Source: Marinobacter sediminum (GTDB lineage: Bacteria; Pseudomonadota; Gammaproteobacteria; Pseudomonadales; Oleiphilaceae). From it: a stretch of 64,000 nucleotides of DNA. The DNA lies in contig NZ_JAEMQH010000002.1 of the NCBI RefSeq assembly GCF_016820575.1, forward strand, positions 1,389,144 through 1,453,143, given 5' to 3'. The notes under the pieces were generated by a model. That model ran no database searches. It was not told the origin of the DNA and was given only the letters and a program-made list of their open reading frames with translations. The position numbers and the translations under genes are program-made. Positions 19,263 through 35,612 of this stretch are shown here, one piece after another (within the stretch, counting starts at the first letter, position 1; every line of letters starts with the position of its first letter).

Positions 19263-20147
19263 TTAGCGTCTTGGGAGGTAGTGGGAGGGATCAACCGGGT
19301 TGCCATTTTTTCGAATTTCAAAATGCAACATGGGTCGTTCGGTGCCACTGCTACCAAGCTCTGCGATCACTTGACCGGCTTTAACGTCCTCCCCTTCCTG
19401 CACCAGAATCTTCCGGTTGTGTGCGTATGCGCTCAAATAGTGCTCATTGTGATTCACGATAATCAGGTTGCCATAACCAAGCAAACCGTTGCCGGCGTAG
19501 ACCACATTTCCATGCGCTGCTGCTCTCACAGCATCTCCGGCTTTCCCGGCAATATCAATACCTTTGTTGACTTTTCCGGATGATGAATATCCAGCAATTA
19601 CGGTGCCAACATGCGGCCAACGCCAGTCTACGCGGGCCACCGTCTGGCTCTGGGACTTCAATGGAGCCCCTTTCTTTGGTGTCCGAGTTACCGTCGGCTT
19701 GGTTGCCGGCCGAGCTGATGCAGAGGCCCGGGGTTTGCTCGACGAGGCCTTTGGTTTACTGGCCGCAACCTTAGTCTGGCTGCTGGATGTTACCGTTCCG
19801 CGTAAGTCGAGCCGCAACACCTGGCCTGCTTTCAGATTCCAGGGCGGTGCCAGTCCGTTAGCGTCACCCAGTTCGCGATAGTCACGGCCATAGCGCCAGG
19901 CAATGCCATAAAGCGTCTCACCCGGTTGCACCACATGACGCCCCCAGTACACCGGCGGGTTATAAATGTCATCACGGTAGAGTGCGGAGGTGTTACAGCC
20001 GGAGAGGAGCGCTACAAATAGGAGGATGGCCGCCGACACTGACCGCTTGCTGAGACGTTTTGGCGCACAACGGGAGGCCTGGGCACCGGAAGGGAACCGC
20101 GGGGAAGCCGGCCAGGCGGCATTGATTAACCCACGAAAAAATCTCAC
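19263..20147 (-). CDS. nlpD: NlpD-like lipoprotein with LysM and degenerate M23 domain
   Basis: Outer-membrane lipoprotein that activates the cell-division amidase AmiC; 294 residues. The lipobox LLSGC is near residue 51, a LysM domain follows (HVVQPGETLYGIAWRYGRDYRELGDANGL, split over about 45 residues), then a Ser/Lys/Ala-rich linker and a LytM/M23 domain from about residue 170. The peptidase is degenerate: the zinc His of HxGxD is Asn (NKGID) and the first His of the HxH pair is Met (PMLHFEI), as expected for an activator rather than an enzyme. The start is uncertain: the GTG at 20147 has no clear ribosome site, but no better one is obvious. Confidence 0.92.
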   Translation of the reverse strand: MRFFRGLINAAWPASPRFPSGAQASRCAPKRLSKRSVSAAILLFVALLSGCNTSALYRDDIYNPPVYWGRHVVQPGETLYGIAWRYGRDYRELGDANGLAPPWNLKAGQVLRLDLRGTVTSSSQTKVAASKPKASSSKPRASASARPATKPTVTRTPKKGAPLKSQSQTVARVDWRWPHVGTVIAGYSSSGKVNKGIDIAGKAGDAVRAAAHGNVVYAGNGLLGYGNLIIVNHNEHYLSAYAHNRKILVQEGEDVKAGQVIAELGSSGTERPMLHFEIRKNGNPVDPSHYLPRR

Positions 20148-20355
20148 AAGAATAAAAACGACCCAGTTATAAATAATCCGTATAACGCATACGGCGTGCC
20201 AAACAACTTTCTAAAGTTTTATGAGTAACTTGCTAATATATTGCACAATTCAATCTGGAATCCAAGTTACTGACTGACCACATCTGTTACCGGGGGGAAC
20301 AGTCAAAATGTGCATCAGGTAACACTTTGAAGATTCTTCCAAAGTGAACCGCACA
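20148..20355. other. AT-rich intergenic region upstream of nlpD
   Basis: 208 bp between the DUF368 gene and nlpD, visibly richer in A and T than its surroundings and with no gene. It holds several inverted repeats: CCGTAT/ATACGG near 20179-20195, AGTAACTT/AAGTTACT about 33 bases apart, and CACTTTG/CAAAGTG at 20323-20346 just after the DUF368 stop. The last could act as a weak transcription end; the rest may be promoter or operator DNA for nlpD-rpoS. Confidence 0.45.
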
Positions 20356-21324
20356 CTAACCGTTACGTTGATGGCGCCCACCGCCCCACTCGACGGCCAG
20401 CACCAATAAAAAGCCCGCCAGCGCCACCAGCAACGCGAAAGCCACCTGCGGATCCTGTCCGGTTATATCCGCAAAGGTGAACGGACTGACACTCGCTTCA
20501 TTCAGCGGCACCTGTTCACCGGCACTGTTGGACCGCCAGCTAAGGGTCTGTTTCCAGGGCCATACTTTGTTCAACGCCCCAATCATGAAGCCTGTAAGCA
20601 CAGCCAGGACTACATCGTGAAAATGATGAAACGCCCAGGTAATTACCCGTGCGATGGAAAGCAGGCCCAGCACACACCCGACCAGGAACAACGCCAGCAG
20701 CGTGATATTGGCGGACTGGATGGCCTCTAGAACCGGTGCGTACATGCCAATAATGACCAGGATGAAGCTCCCGGAAATGCCCGGCAAAATCATTGCACAG
20801 ATGGCCAGCGCACCGGCCAGAAGGAAAGTCAGGGACGATGGCGCTGGTTGCACTGCGGATAAGGTGGATATCCACCACGCCACTGCAATGCCAGCAACCA
20901 AGGGCAAGCATAGGAAAGCTTTGTATTGCCGGACCTGACGACCCACGTGCCAGACCGAGGCAACAATCAGCCCGAAAAAGAAACTCCAGATCAAAATGGG
21001 GTACGTGACCAGAACGTAACTGATCAGGGATGCCAACGTGAGGATACTGGTCAGAACCCCAGCCAGCAGACACACCAGGAAAGTGCCATCACAGGCTCGC
21101 CAGAATGCCTGTACCCGGCCCCGAAACAGATCACGCACGACCGCACCGGGCACCGCGTTGATGGCCTCAAGCAGGCGAAAATAAATACCCGTAATAAAGG
21201 CAATGGTACCACCGGATACACCGGGCACTATGTCCGCAGCGCCCATGGCCATACCCCGGACAAATACCGCGGCCGGATGGTGTTGGCGCTCACCCTCGGA
21301 ACTGGTTTGGTCGCTGCCGGTCAC
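20356..21324 (-). CDS. DUF368 membrane protein, probable undecaprenyl phosphate translocase
   Basis: An integral membrane protein of 322 residues and the DUF368 family. Members of this family (PopT) have been reported to return undecaprenyl phosphate across the inner membrane for envelope synthesis. The signature GMAMGAADIVPGVSGGTIAFITGIY is at residues 24-48 and is repeated in a diverged form in the second half (AICAMILPGISGSFILVIIGMY), as expected of an internally duplicated transporter. About eight or more hydrophobic segments are visible. It starts within the pcm stop (4-bp overlap), inserted between pcm and nlpD. Function is by family only. Confidence 0.85.
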   Translation of the reverse strand: MTGSDQTSSEGERQHHPAAVFVRGMAMGAADIVPGVSGGTIAFITGIYFRLLEAINAVPGAVVRDLFRGRVQAFWRACDGTFLVCLLAGVLTSILTLASLISYVLVTYPILIWSFFFGLIVASVWHVGRQVRQYKAFLCLPLVAGIAVAWWISTLSAVQPAPSSLTFLLAGALAICAMILPGISGSFILVIIGMYAPVLEAIQSANITLLALFLVGCVLGLLSIARVITWAFHHFHDVVLAVLTGFMIGALNKVWPWKQTLSWRSNSAGEQVPLNEASVSPFTFADITGQDPQVAFALLVALAGFLLVLAVEWGGGRHQRNG

Positions 21325-21977
21325 CGGACTACCCCGCCGAGCAGCGGTACGAAATGCACAGGTTCCAGTTCCTTGTGGTCAAACCGGTCGCCCCGGCGGG
21401 TCACTTCCACCAGAATCTGGTTTTCCTCTCCCACAGGGGCGATCAGCACGCCGCCGTCCCGCAGCTGCATTAACAGCTCCTGAGGTATCTCGACCGGGGC
21501 TGCAGTGACAATGATGCCATCGAACGGACCACGGTCTGGCCACCCCATGCCGCCGTCCGCGTGCTTCAGGAGCACGTTACGGGCATGAAGCTGGCGCAAC
21601 CGGTCACGAGCCCGATCCTGCAAGGGCTTGATTCGTTCAACACTGTAGATTTCATCAAAAAGCCGAGCGAGCACAGCGGTCTGATAGCCGGAACCGGTGC
21701 CCAGCTCAAGCACCCGCTCAGGTTCGTGCGCCAGCATCAGCTCGGTCATACGGGCCACAATGTAGGGTTGGGATAGGGTCTGGCCATAGCCGATGGGCAG
21801 GGATGTATCCTCATAGGCGCGGTGAGAAAGCGCCTCATCCAGGAAAATATGGCGGGGAACTTCGCCGAGGACATCAAGCACTCGATCCGACTCAATGCCG
21901 GCCTCTCGAAGACGCTGCACAAGGCGCATTCGGGTGCGCCGGGACGTCATCCCAATGCCCTGAAGTTGAGCGGTCAT
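21321..21977 (-). CDS. pcm: Protein-L-isoaspartate O-methyltransferase
   Basis: Repairs isoaspartyl residues by SAM-dependent methylation, in ageing and stressed cells; 218 residues from the ATG at 21977. Motif I, LELGTGSGYQTAVLA, is near residue 82; the family's SLPIGYGQTLSQPYIVARMTE lies before it and FDGIIVTAAP after it. The ATG overlaps the surE stop (ATGA), which fixes the start. It sits in the classic surE-pcm-nlpD-rpoS stress block. Confidence 0.97.
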   Translation of the reverse strand: MTAQLQGIGMTSRRTRMRLVQRLREAGIESDRVLDVLGEVPRHIFLDEALSHRAYEDTSLPIGYGQTLSQPYIVARMTELMLAHEPERVLELGTGSGYQTAVLARLFDEIYSVERIKPLQDRARDRLRQLHARNVLLKHADGGMGWPDRGPFDGIIVTAAPVEIPQELLMQLRDGGVLIAPVGEENQILVEVTRRGDRFDHKELEPVHFVPLLGGVVR

Positions 21978-22744
21978 GCTTCGGCCTCCCCGGAATCGCC
22001 CAGCCCCTCGACCCAATCCCGAAGGGAGGCCAGTGCGTCGTGTCGGGTCATGTCGATATGCACCGGCGTGATGGACACATAGCCTTCGCGCACGGCGTGA
22101 AAATCGGTACCCGGGCCGGCATCCCCACCGGCGCCGGCGGCGCCAATCCAGAAGCGTTCCTTGCCCCGCGGACAGGTCATGGGAACAGCGCCCTCAGCCC
22201 GCTCACGACGACCCAGACGGGTAACCCGAAAGCCATTCAGTTCTTCCCAAGGCAGGTCGGGCACGTTCACATTCAGGATCGAACGCGGGCCAAGCACCAA
22301 GGGCCGTCTGCTCTCGAGCAGACGGCGCACTACAAGCGCAGCGGTTTCGTAATGGAAATGGCCGTTGTTCACCAGTGACACGGCAATTGCCGGCAGCCCC
22401 AGGTGACGGCCCTCGGTAGCGGCGGCCACAGTACCGGAATAGATAATGTCGTCACCGAGGTTGGCGTGGGTATTAATCCCCGAGACAACCCGATCGAACG
22501 GCTGGCTGAACAACCCGTTGACCGCCAGGTGTACGGAGTCAGTGGGAGTACCATCCACGGAACGAAAACCGTTGGGATGCTGTTCAACCGTTAACGGCCG
22601 GTTCAGGGTCAGGGAATTACTGGCCCCGCTATGGTCCCTATCCGGAGCCACGACTTCCAGATCACCAAGGCCCTTCAAGCCCTCGAACAGGGCAACCAAT
22701 CCTGGTGAGTGAACGCCGTCATCGTTGGACAACAGAATACGCAC
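21974..22744 (-). CDS. surE: 5'/3'-nucleotidase SurE
   Basis: Metal-dependent nucleotidase and exopolyphosphatase of stationary phase, 256 residues. The N-terminal LLSNDDGVHSPGL holds the paired metal-binding Asp residues; APDRDHSGASNSLT and VVSGINTHANLGDDIIYSGTVAAA (split across the middle) complete the active site. The stop overlaps pcm; truD ends 11 bp upstream of its start. Confidence 0.97.
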   Translation of the reverse strand: MRILLSNDDGVHSPGLVALFEGLKGLGDLEVVAPDRDHSGASNSLTLNRPLTVEQHPNGFRSVDGTPTDSVHLAVNGLFSQPFDRVVSGINTHANLGDDIIYSGTVAAATEGRHLGLPAIAVSLVNNGHFHYETAALVVRRLLESRRPLVLGPRSILNVNVPDLPWEELNGFRVTRLGRRERAEGAVPMTCPRGKERFWIGAAGAGGDAGPGTDFHAVREGYVSITPVHIDMTRHDALASLRDWVEGLGDSGEAEA

Positions 22745-22755
22745 TGTGTTCTCCG

Positions 22756-23856
22756 CTAGCCTTGTTGTTTGTTATGGCGGCCGAGGCTCATGTCCTCAAG
22801 CTCGAATACATCATTCAGCAGTGTGGTGGCGTACTGGCCGGGTGCCAGCGAAAACTCAAGCTGGAGACTGCCGTCATCCTGCCAGTGCCACGCCAGCTCA
22901 TCGGGCAAAACTGCCAGGGCACGCCGCTCAGGTTTCATTCGGGTGGTCGAGAATACCCGGACGAGATCCGGCGCCTGCTCGACCACCCGGCGCTCCAACT
23001 CGCCCTGTCCCCCTTCGGCAACAGTCCCGCCATCACCCCATAGCGGTCCCGTTGGTACCGAGTCACCCTCAGAAAAACCAGGCTCACCGTCCATTGCCGT
23101 GAGCCAGCTACCCTCAGATACCCGGTGGGCAAGCACCTCATTGAACAGCCACGAACGTGCCGCCGAAAAGTACAATACGTTTTTCGAGGCCTCTCTGCCA
23201 GCGCGGTTTTTGCCTTTGCGACCGCGGCCACCAGAACGGGACCGGCTGTCCATGGCGGACGGATCCATCGCAGCGGCCTGATCCAGATTGCCACCACCAT
23301 GACCAAAGCGCTGAGGACCAAAATAATTGGGCGCCCCCTGCCCTTTTAGCCGATCCAACGCCTCATCAATCTCGTCGCGGGCTCCAACCACATCCCGCAG
23401 GACGATGACAAACCGGTTGCCCTGATGATCACCGCGACGCAGCTTGCGGCTGGAGCGACATGCCGACAACACTTGCCAGCGCTCGGCCACGCTTGCAATA
23501 AACTCGGAATCTGCTGATGCCTTGCCTGGGCGGTAGAGGCTGAACCACTGGCTGGTCACCGCATGACGGTCCTTGAGGCCACAAAAGCCAACATCAAACG
23601 ACCGACAGCCGGCAAGCAAGGCCAGGTCCCGCGCCACGAACTCGGTGTTGTCGCCGGTTTTGCGAAGCCGCAGATACAGATGCTCACCGTCCCCGGAAAT
23701 GTCTTCGGGCGACGCCTCTGGGGGTACTCCCTGCAGATCCTCATCCACCTGGAAGTCTTCAGGACAGGATTTCAACTGACCCCGGGCGATTCGTCCACCA
23801 GCAGAGGTCGGCCAATCCAGACGCCAGCGACTCGTGGATTCGTCGTTGTTACTCAC
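22756..23856 (-). CDS. truD: tRNA pseudouridine(13) synthase
   Basis: Makes pseudouridine 13 in tRNA-Glu; about 366 residues. The catalytic Asp is in [13 protein letters not shown], preceded by [17 protein letters not shown], with the [12 protein letters not shown] motif further on. I prefer the GTG at 23856 because it overlaps the ispF stop (GTGA), the same coupling used elsewhere in this window; a TTG 12 codons upstream is the alternative. Between about residues 190 and 215 is a family-typical insertion with many Arg and Gly. Confidence 0.94.
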   Translation of the reverse strand: MSNNDESTSRWRLDWPTSAGGRIARGQLKSCPEDFQVDEDLQGVPPEASPEDISGDGEHLYLRLRKTGDNTEFVARDLALLAGCRSFDVGFCGLKDRHAVTSQWFSLYRPGKASADSEFIASVAERWQVLSACRSSRKLRRGDHQGNRFVIVLRDVVGARDEIDEALDRLKGQGAPNYFGPQRFGHGGGNLDQAAAMDPSAMDSRSRSGGRGRKGKNRAGREASKNVLYFSAARSWLFNEVLAHRVSEGSWLTAMDGEPGFSEGDSVPTGPLWGDGGTVAEGGQGELERRVVEQAPDLVRVFSTTRMKPERRALAVLPDELAWHWQDDGSLQLEFSLAPGQYATTLLNDVFELEDMSLGRHNKQQG

Positions 23857-24332
23857 GAGGACACTGGCTCCAGCAGACACGCGGCCTGGCAAGCAATACC
23901 CTCACCGCGGCCAGTGAAGCCCAGCTTTTCGGTGGTGGTGGCTTTCACACTCACACGACTCGCCGGAATACCGAGATCCTCAGCGATGTTCAGGCGCATA
24001 GCCTCGATGTGCGGCGCCATTTTTGGCGCTTGGGCGATGATGGTGCTGTCGATATTGATCACACCATAGCCCTCTTCCCGCACCCTCTGCATGACACGGC
24101 GCAACAGATCGCGACTGTCGGCGCCGGCCCATTCGTCGCTGGTGTCCGGAAACAGGTGCCCGATATCCCCCAGAGCAACGGCACCCAGCAGGGCATCCGC
24201 CAGCGCGTGCAGAAGCACGTCGCCATCCGAGTGCGCCTTCAGCCCCTGACTGTGGGGAATAGACACCCCGCCAAGAATAACTGAATCGCCTGGACCAAAG
24301 GCGTGGACGTCAAAGCCCTGACCAATACGCAT
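23853..24332 (-). CDS. ispF: 2-C-methyl-D-erythritol 2,4-cyclodiphosphate synthase
   Basis: Fifth step of the MEP isoprenoid pathway; a homotrimeric zinc enzyme of 159 residues. The metal ligands Asp and His are in [10 protein letters not shown], followed by [18 protein letters not shown] and DIGHLFPDT. The C-terminal [20 protein letters not shown] is typical. It lies 25 bp after ispD and overlaps truD. Confidence 0.98.
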   Translation of the reverse strand: MRIGQGFDVHAFGPGDSVILGGVSIPHSQGLKAHSDGDVLLHALADALLGAVALGDIGHLFPDTSDEWAGADSRDLLRRVMQRVREEGYGVINIDSTIIAQAPKMAPHIEAMRLNIAEDLGIPASRVSVKATTTEKLGFTGRGEGIACQAACLLEPVSS

Positions 24333-24357
24333 AACCTACTCCGGGAAACGAGAAAAT

Positions 24358-25059
24358 TCAGAAACGGCTGAGAATAAAACCAGCAAGATCCAGATCCGCA
24401 GGAACCGTGACCTTGATGTTGTCAGGCCGGCCTTCAACCAGTACCGGCATGGTACCGGAAAACTCCATGGCAGAGGACTCATCCGTGATCGGTAACCCAG
24501 CCTCCAGGGCTTTTTCGAGCGCAGCCACCAGCGACGAATAGCGAAACATCTGCGGTGTTAGCGCCCGCCACAGCGGGCGCCGGTCCACGGTCTCCTGAAC
24601 TTCCGGATTCTCACCCGGGCCCGCTTTCTTCAGCGTGTCCGCAACCGGCGCCGCCAACAGTCCGCCAACCGGGTGGTCGGACAGGGTGTCGATAAGCCTG
24701 CTCAGATCCTCACCATGCACGCACGGCCGCGCCGCATCGTGCACCAGAACCCAGTCATCGTCCCCAGCCTGGCCAGCCAACGCACGCAGCGCCGCCAACA
24801 CCGAATCCGCGCGCTCGGCACCGCCCAGGCACGTCTGAATACGCTCATCCTGACTGGACTCGGTAGTCGGCCACCAGTGGTCCGTGGGATTCAAGGGAAC
24901 CATACAGCCGGCAAATTGGGCAGCATTCAGCACACGTGAGAGGGTGATATCGAGAATAAAACGGGAATCAATACGAAGGTACTGCTTGGGGCATTCAGCC
25001 TGCATTCGCTGGCCAATCCCAGCAGCAGGAACAATAAGCCAGAGGTTGGATTCAGTCAT
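24358..25059 (-). CDS. ispD: 2-C-methyl-D-erythritol 4-phosphate cytidylyltransferase
   Basis: Third step of the MEP pathway, transferring CMP from CTP; 233 residues from the ATG at 25059. The nucleotide loop PAAGIGQRMQAECPKQYL is at the N-terminus, VHDAARPCV near residue 110 and TDESSAMEF toward the end. A longer upstream reading would extend into the palindromic element at 25082-25191 and is rejected. It is adjacent to ispF as in most gammaproteobacteria. Confidence 0.97.
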   Translation of the reverse strand: MTESNLWLIVPAAGIGQRMQAECPKQYLRIDSRFILDITLSRVLNAAQFAGCMVPLNPTDHWWPTTESSQDERIQTCLGGAERADSVLAALRALAGQAGDDDWVLVHDAARPCVHGEDLSRLIDTLSDHPVGGLLAAPVADTLKKAGPGENPEVQETVDRRPLWRALTPQMFRYSSLVAALEKALEAGLPITDESSAMEFSGTMPVLVEGRPDNIKVTVPADLDLAGFILSRF

Positions 25060-25081
25060 GGGGCGCCCGTACAAGGTCGGA

Positions 25082-25191
25082 AGATCGGCGAGGCTGCCTT
25101 TTCCGGGAATGTCTGCGGCCATGGATGGCCACAGTCAAGCGCACATGGATGTGCTCGTAGCGGTTCCCGGGAAAGGTAGCCTCGTCGATCT
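25082..25191 (+). repeat. Palindromic dispersed element, copy B
   Basis: A 110-bp imperfect palindrome between ftsB and ispD. The outer arms 25082-25108 and 25165-25191 are complementary at 24 of 27 positions. Inside are two further hairpins with the same apex: GGCCAT-GG-ATGGCC (25117-25130) and GCACAT-GG-ATGTGC (25141-25154). A single strand could fold as a three-way junction. The core matches copy A at 7580-7665 (read on the minus strand), but the outer arms differ. Confidence 0.75.
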
Positions 25192-25209
25192 ATACTCCGA
25201 AGAAGGAGC

Positions 25210-25482
25210 TTAGTTCTCTACGACAAGAAAGAAGGTTTCGTCTTCGCGAATCAAACCAAGGTTCATTCTGGCTCTTTCCTCCACCGCGCTCTGCTCATTA
25301 CGCAGGTTACGAACCTCCGCGTAGAGACGCTCGTTACGGGTCGCCAGGTCGGAGTTCTCCTCACGCTGCTCAGCAATAGACTTTTCCAGCGCCCAGACCT
25401 GCGCAAAGCTGCCCTCCCCGACCCACAGGCGCACCTGCAGCAGGAGTATCAGCACAATCATTGTGGTCCAGAGCAACTTCAT
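25210..25482 (-). CDS. ftsB: Cell division protein FtsB
   Basis: Small bitopic division protein that bridges FtsL and FtsQ at the septum; 90 residues. One N-terminal membrane helix (about residues 4-20, LLWTTMIVLILLLQV) is followed by a coiled coil with the heptad pattern ALEKSIAEQREENSDLATRNERL (split here over about 25 residues). The C-terminal EERARMNLGLIREDETFF is the family signature. It lies between eno and ispD, the standard position. Confidence 0.96.
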   Translation of the reverse strand: MKLLWTTMIVLILLLQVRLWVGEGSFAQVWALEKSIAEQREENSDLATRNERLYAEVRNLRNEQSAVEERARMNLGLIREDETFFLVVEN

Positions 25483-25532
25483 TGCCGAGCCCGTTCCGGA
25501 TTAACCGATTAAAAAGTAAACGACGTTTGCCG

Positions 25533-25559
25533 AGTATAGACCTTGGAGTAGATTAACAA
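25533..25559 (-). promoter_or_regulatory. Possible ftsB promoter
   Basis: On the minus strand a TATACT (25538-25533) is preceded 15 bases upstream by TTGTTA. The spacing is short for sigma-70. It lies about 50 bp upstream of the ftsB start and just after the eno terminator, so a promoter is expected here. Confidence 0.3.
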
Positions 25560-25585
25560 CAACTTCTTCTAACCGCTTGTGTAAA

Positions 25586-25628
25586 AAGGCCATCTCGCCT
25601 GGATTTTCTTCCAGAGCGGGATGGCCTT
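25586..25628 (-). terminator. eno terminator
   Basis: A long hairpin beginning AAGGCCATC and ending GATGGCCTT, with an inner CTGGA/TCCAG stem, followed on the minus strand by a T run. Confidence 0.85.
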
Positions 25629-25641
25629 AATCACTTTGTGG

Positions 25642-25662
25642 CCACAATCATAAAGATTGTGG
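25642..25662 (-). other. Second hairpin between eno and its terminator
   Basis: A perfect 8-bp stem CCACAATC/GATTGTGG with a 5-base loop, 21 bp past the eno stop. It has no T run, so it is more likely an mRNA 3'-end protecting stem than a terminator. Confidence 0.5.
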
Positions 25663-25683
25663 TTCAAAATGGAAGGATGGGCT

Positions 25684-27000
<1,317 letters not shown>

Positions 27001-27030
27001 TCAGGTAATCAAAGAGGGACGAAACGAAGA

Positions 27031-29559
<2,529 letters not shown>

Positions 29560-29604
29560 TCATCTCAAGATGGGACGCCAGACTACCAGAAACCCCCCAC
29601 TGAC

Positions 29605-30969
29605 TCAATCACCTTCCCGCTTCACGATGAGCCGCCAGCCAGCGGCAGGAGCGCTTCCCGAGTATTGGCCCGAACACCACAGATCGCCTACGGCAATGAG
29701 CTCGGCATCATCCCCTGAACCCGCAAAAACCAACGGAAGACGGGCCCGCTCCCAGGGCGGAACAGCCTGTTCCTGGAGCCAGTTTTTCAGGGATTTCGAG
29801 TGCCCGTCCAGGTGCATCCGGATGCGTTCACCCCCTTGCCTCGTAGATACCCGTATTGGCGGCAACACCGATTCCGGGTTAGCGGCGGACTCCAGGGCAA
29901 GCGTCCAGCCTCCCCACACTATGGATTGCCCAGACAATATCTCCTGAGGCGAAACCGGATTTTCCCCTTGCTCCGGCACCAGGTGAATCCGGCCCTGAAA
30001 CCGACGCAAGCTGAAACCCTCACCCCGCAACTCGGGCTCACGGTCTGGACCGGCTTCCAGCAACTCATGCAGCACCTGCTGCCAGCCCGAGATCGCAGGC
30101 GGCTCAAAACCCTGCCGGCCAATCCACCAGCGCACCAGATTGGTCTGTTCAGCCACCGTCAGCGCCCGCAAAGCTGGCACCGACAAGCGACCCCCGGCAT
30201 CAGCCACCTCGGCGCACTGGAGTTCCGCCAGCCGGTCATTCAGAAACGCACTATCCGCGCAGGCGCCGGCACTGTGCCGAAGCCTCTGGCTCAGATTCGG
30301 CCAGCGGGCTTTCAGGCCCGGCAGCATGCTGTGGCGAAGGTAATTGCGATCGTAGCCCTGATCGGTATTGCTCGGATCGTCCACCCAATCGAGTGACACC
30401 TGGCGCGCCCAACGCTCAAGCTCTGCCCGCTCCAGATCCAGCCAGGGTCGGACTAGCTGACCGGCACCCAGCGCCCGGCTGCGGGGCATACCGGCCAATC
30501 CGGCAACGCCGCTGCCACGTAACAGCCGAAACAAAACCGTTTCCGCCTGGTCGTCAGCGTGATGTGCCATCAGCAACAGGTCGCCCGGTTCCAGAACCTG
30601 CTCAAACACCGAATAGCGCGCCTTGCGCGCAGCTTCTTCAATACCGCCTACATCACCACTCTCGCCACTTACCTTGTCGGTCTGCACCGACACCCGACGG
30701 GAGACAAAATGCACGCCCAGCCGATCGCACAACCCACGGCACAGGGCTTCGCTGTCACTGGCATTTGATTGCAACTGGTGATTAACGTGGATAGCGCCAA
30801 CCGGAACCCGGGCAGCGTGGCAATGGGCGACCACATGGAGCAGCAAGACGGAATCCAGGCCACCACTGACGGCGACCCACAGGCGGGCGTGTTCGGGAAG
30901 TGACCTGACCGGAGCACACAGGGCGTCCGGCCAGGCAACGCCGTTCTCGGGCTTAGCGCCCGGTGTCAT
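29605..30969 (-). CDS. tilS: tRNA(Ile)-lysidine synthase
   Basis: Modifies the wobble cytidine of the minor tRNA-Ile to lysidine, changing its identity from Met to Ile; 454 residues. The PP-loop ATP site [16 protein letters not shown] is near residues 31-46; [16 protein letters not shown] follows, then the C-terminal TilS domain around [16 protein letters not shown] and the segment [20 protein letters not shown]. The start overlaps the accA stop by 17 bp. Confidence 0.97.
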   Translation of the reverse strand: MTPGAKPENGVAWPDALCAPVRSLPEHARLWVAVSGGLDSVLLLHVVAHCHAARVPVGAIHVNHQLQSNASDSEALCRGLCDRLGVHFVSRRVSVQTDKVSGESGDVGGIEEAARKARYSVFEQVLEPGDLLLMAHHADDQAETVLFRLLRGSGVAGLAGMPRSRALGAGQLVRPWLDLERAELERWARQVSLDWVDDPSNTDQGYDRNYLRHSMLPGLKARWPNLSQRLRHSAGACADSAFLNDRLAELQCAEVADAGGRLSVPALRALTVAEQTNLVRWWIGRQGFEPPAISGWQQVLHELLEAGPDREPELRGEGFSLRRFQGRIHLVPEQGENPVSPQEILSGQSIVWGGWTLALESAANPESVLPPIRVSTRQGGERIRMHLDGHSKSLKNWLQEQAVPPWERARLPLVFAGSGDDAELIAVGDLWCSGQYSGSAPAAGWRLIVKREGD

Positions 30970-31906
30970 AGCGGGTCAGCCGCTCATAGCGGCGTGCGAC
31001 CAGTTCGTCCTTGGGCAGGCGGGACAGCTCAGACACGCCCTTGGCCAGAATGTCTTTCAGGGATTGCGCCATCTTGTCCGGATTCCGGTGTGCACCACCC
31101 AAGGGCTCCTGGATGACGTTGTCCGCCAGCCCCAGGTCCTTGAGCCGGTCAGCCGTTACACCCATGGCTTCTGCAGCCTGGGCGGCAAACTCGGCACTCT
31201 TCCAGAGAATGGAGGCACAACCTTCCGGTGAAATGACAGCGTAGGTGGAGTACTGCAGCATGTTCAGCTGATCGCACACACCAATAGCCAGGGCGCCACC
31301 AGAGCCACCCTCGCCAATGACGGTGGAGATGATCGGAGTTTTCAGCCGTGACATCACCGCCAGGTTGAACGCAATGGCTTCACTCTGCCCACGCTCTTCG
31401 GCACCGATGCCAGGATAGGCACCCGGAGTGTCGATGAAAGTGAGGATTGGCATATTGAACCGCTCGGCCATTTCCATCAGGCGCAGGGCCTTACGGTAGC
31501 CTTCCGGTCGCGGCATGCCGAAATTGCGCTTGACCTTGTCCCGCACTTCCCGGCCTTTCTGATGACCGATCACCATGACCGGCTTATCGTCCAGGCGGGC
31601 GGTGCCGCCCACGATGGCCAGATCGTCAGCGTAGCGACGATCGCCGTGCAGCTCGTCAAAATCCTCGAACATCGATTCGATGTAATCAAGGGTATAGGGT
31701 CGGCGCGGATGGCGTGCCAGACGCGCAACGTCCCACGGCTTGAGATCCGAGAAAATACTCTCGGTCAGGCTGACGCTCTTCTTCTTCAGCCGGGTGATCT
31801 CATCGCTGATGTTAATGTCGGTGTCGTTGCCGACCATGCGAAGCTCTTCAATCTTGGCTTCCAGGTCGGCAATGGGCTGTTCGAAATCCAGATAATTAGG
31901 GTTCAT
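30953..31906 (-). CDS. accA: Acetyl-CoA carboxylase carboxyltransferase subunit alpha
   Basis: Alpha half of the carboxyltransferase that makes malonyl-CoA for fatty acid synthesis; 317 residues. The opening [22 protein letters not shown] is typical. The carboxyltransferase fold shows in [34 protein letters not shown] and [15 protein letters not shown]. It lies between dnaE and tilS, an arrangement shared with E. coli and relatives. Confidence 0.99.
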   Translation of the reverse strand: MNPNYLDFEQPIADLEAKIEELRMVGNDTDINISDEITRLKKKSVSLTESIFSDLKPWDVARLARHPRRPYTLDYIESMFEDFDELHGDRRYADDLAIVGGTARLDDKPVMVIGHQKGREVRDKVKRNFGMPRPEGYRKALRLMEMAERFNMPILTFIDTPGAYPGIGAEERGQSEAIAFNLAVMSRLKTPIISTVIGEGGSGGALAIGVCDQLNMLQYSTYAVISPEGCASILWKSAEFAAQAAEAMGVTADRLKDLGLADNVIQEPLGGAHRNPDKMAQSLKDILAKGVSELSRLPKDELVARRYERLTRYDTGR

Positions 31907-32084
31907 GATGTTCCATCATTTGATTGCCAGGTGGAGAAACACTCCGCCAAACCAGAATTTGGGACAAAGATAGCAGCGCCCGCAACACGGCTAAAGCGGA
32001 CATTGGTATGAGTCCGCATTCTGACAAAACCGTAATTTATCAATATGTCAGCCGTATCAGCGCCCAGAACCTTGCCGGACTCAT

Positions 32085-35567
<3,483 letters not shown>

Positions 35568-35612
35568 AACGTCGGGCAATTCCTGCTGATAAATTCTGTT
35601 TGGGCCCGGCGG

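Noticed and set aside
22756..23892. TruD starting at the TTG at 23892
   Set aside because: It would overlap ispF by 40 bp with a rare start; the GTG at 23856 gives the 4-bp overlap used repeatedly here.
25082..25191. Integron attC site or ordinary rho-independent terminator
   Set aside because: No RYYYAAC/GTTRRRY-type core sites at the ends, no integrase or cassette nearby, and no T run after the arms.
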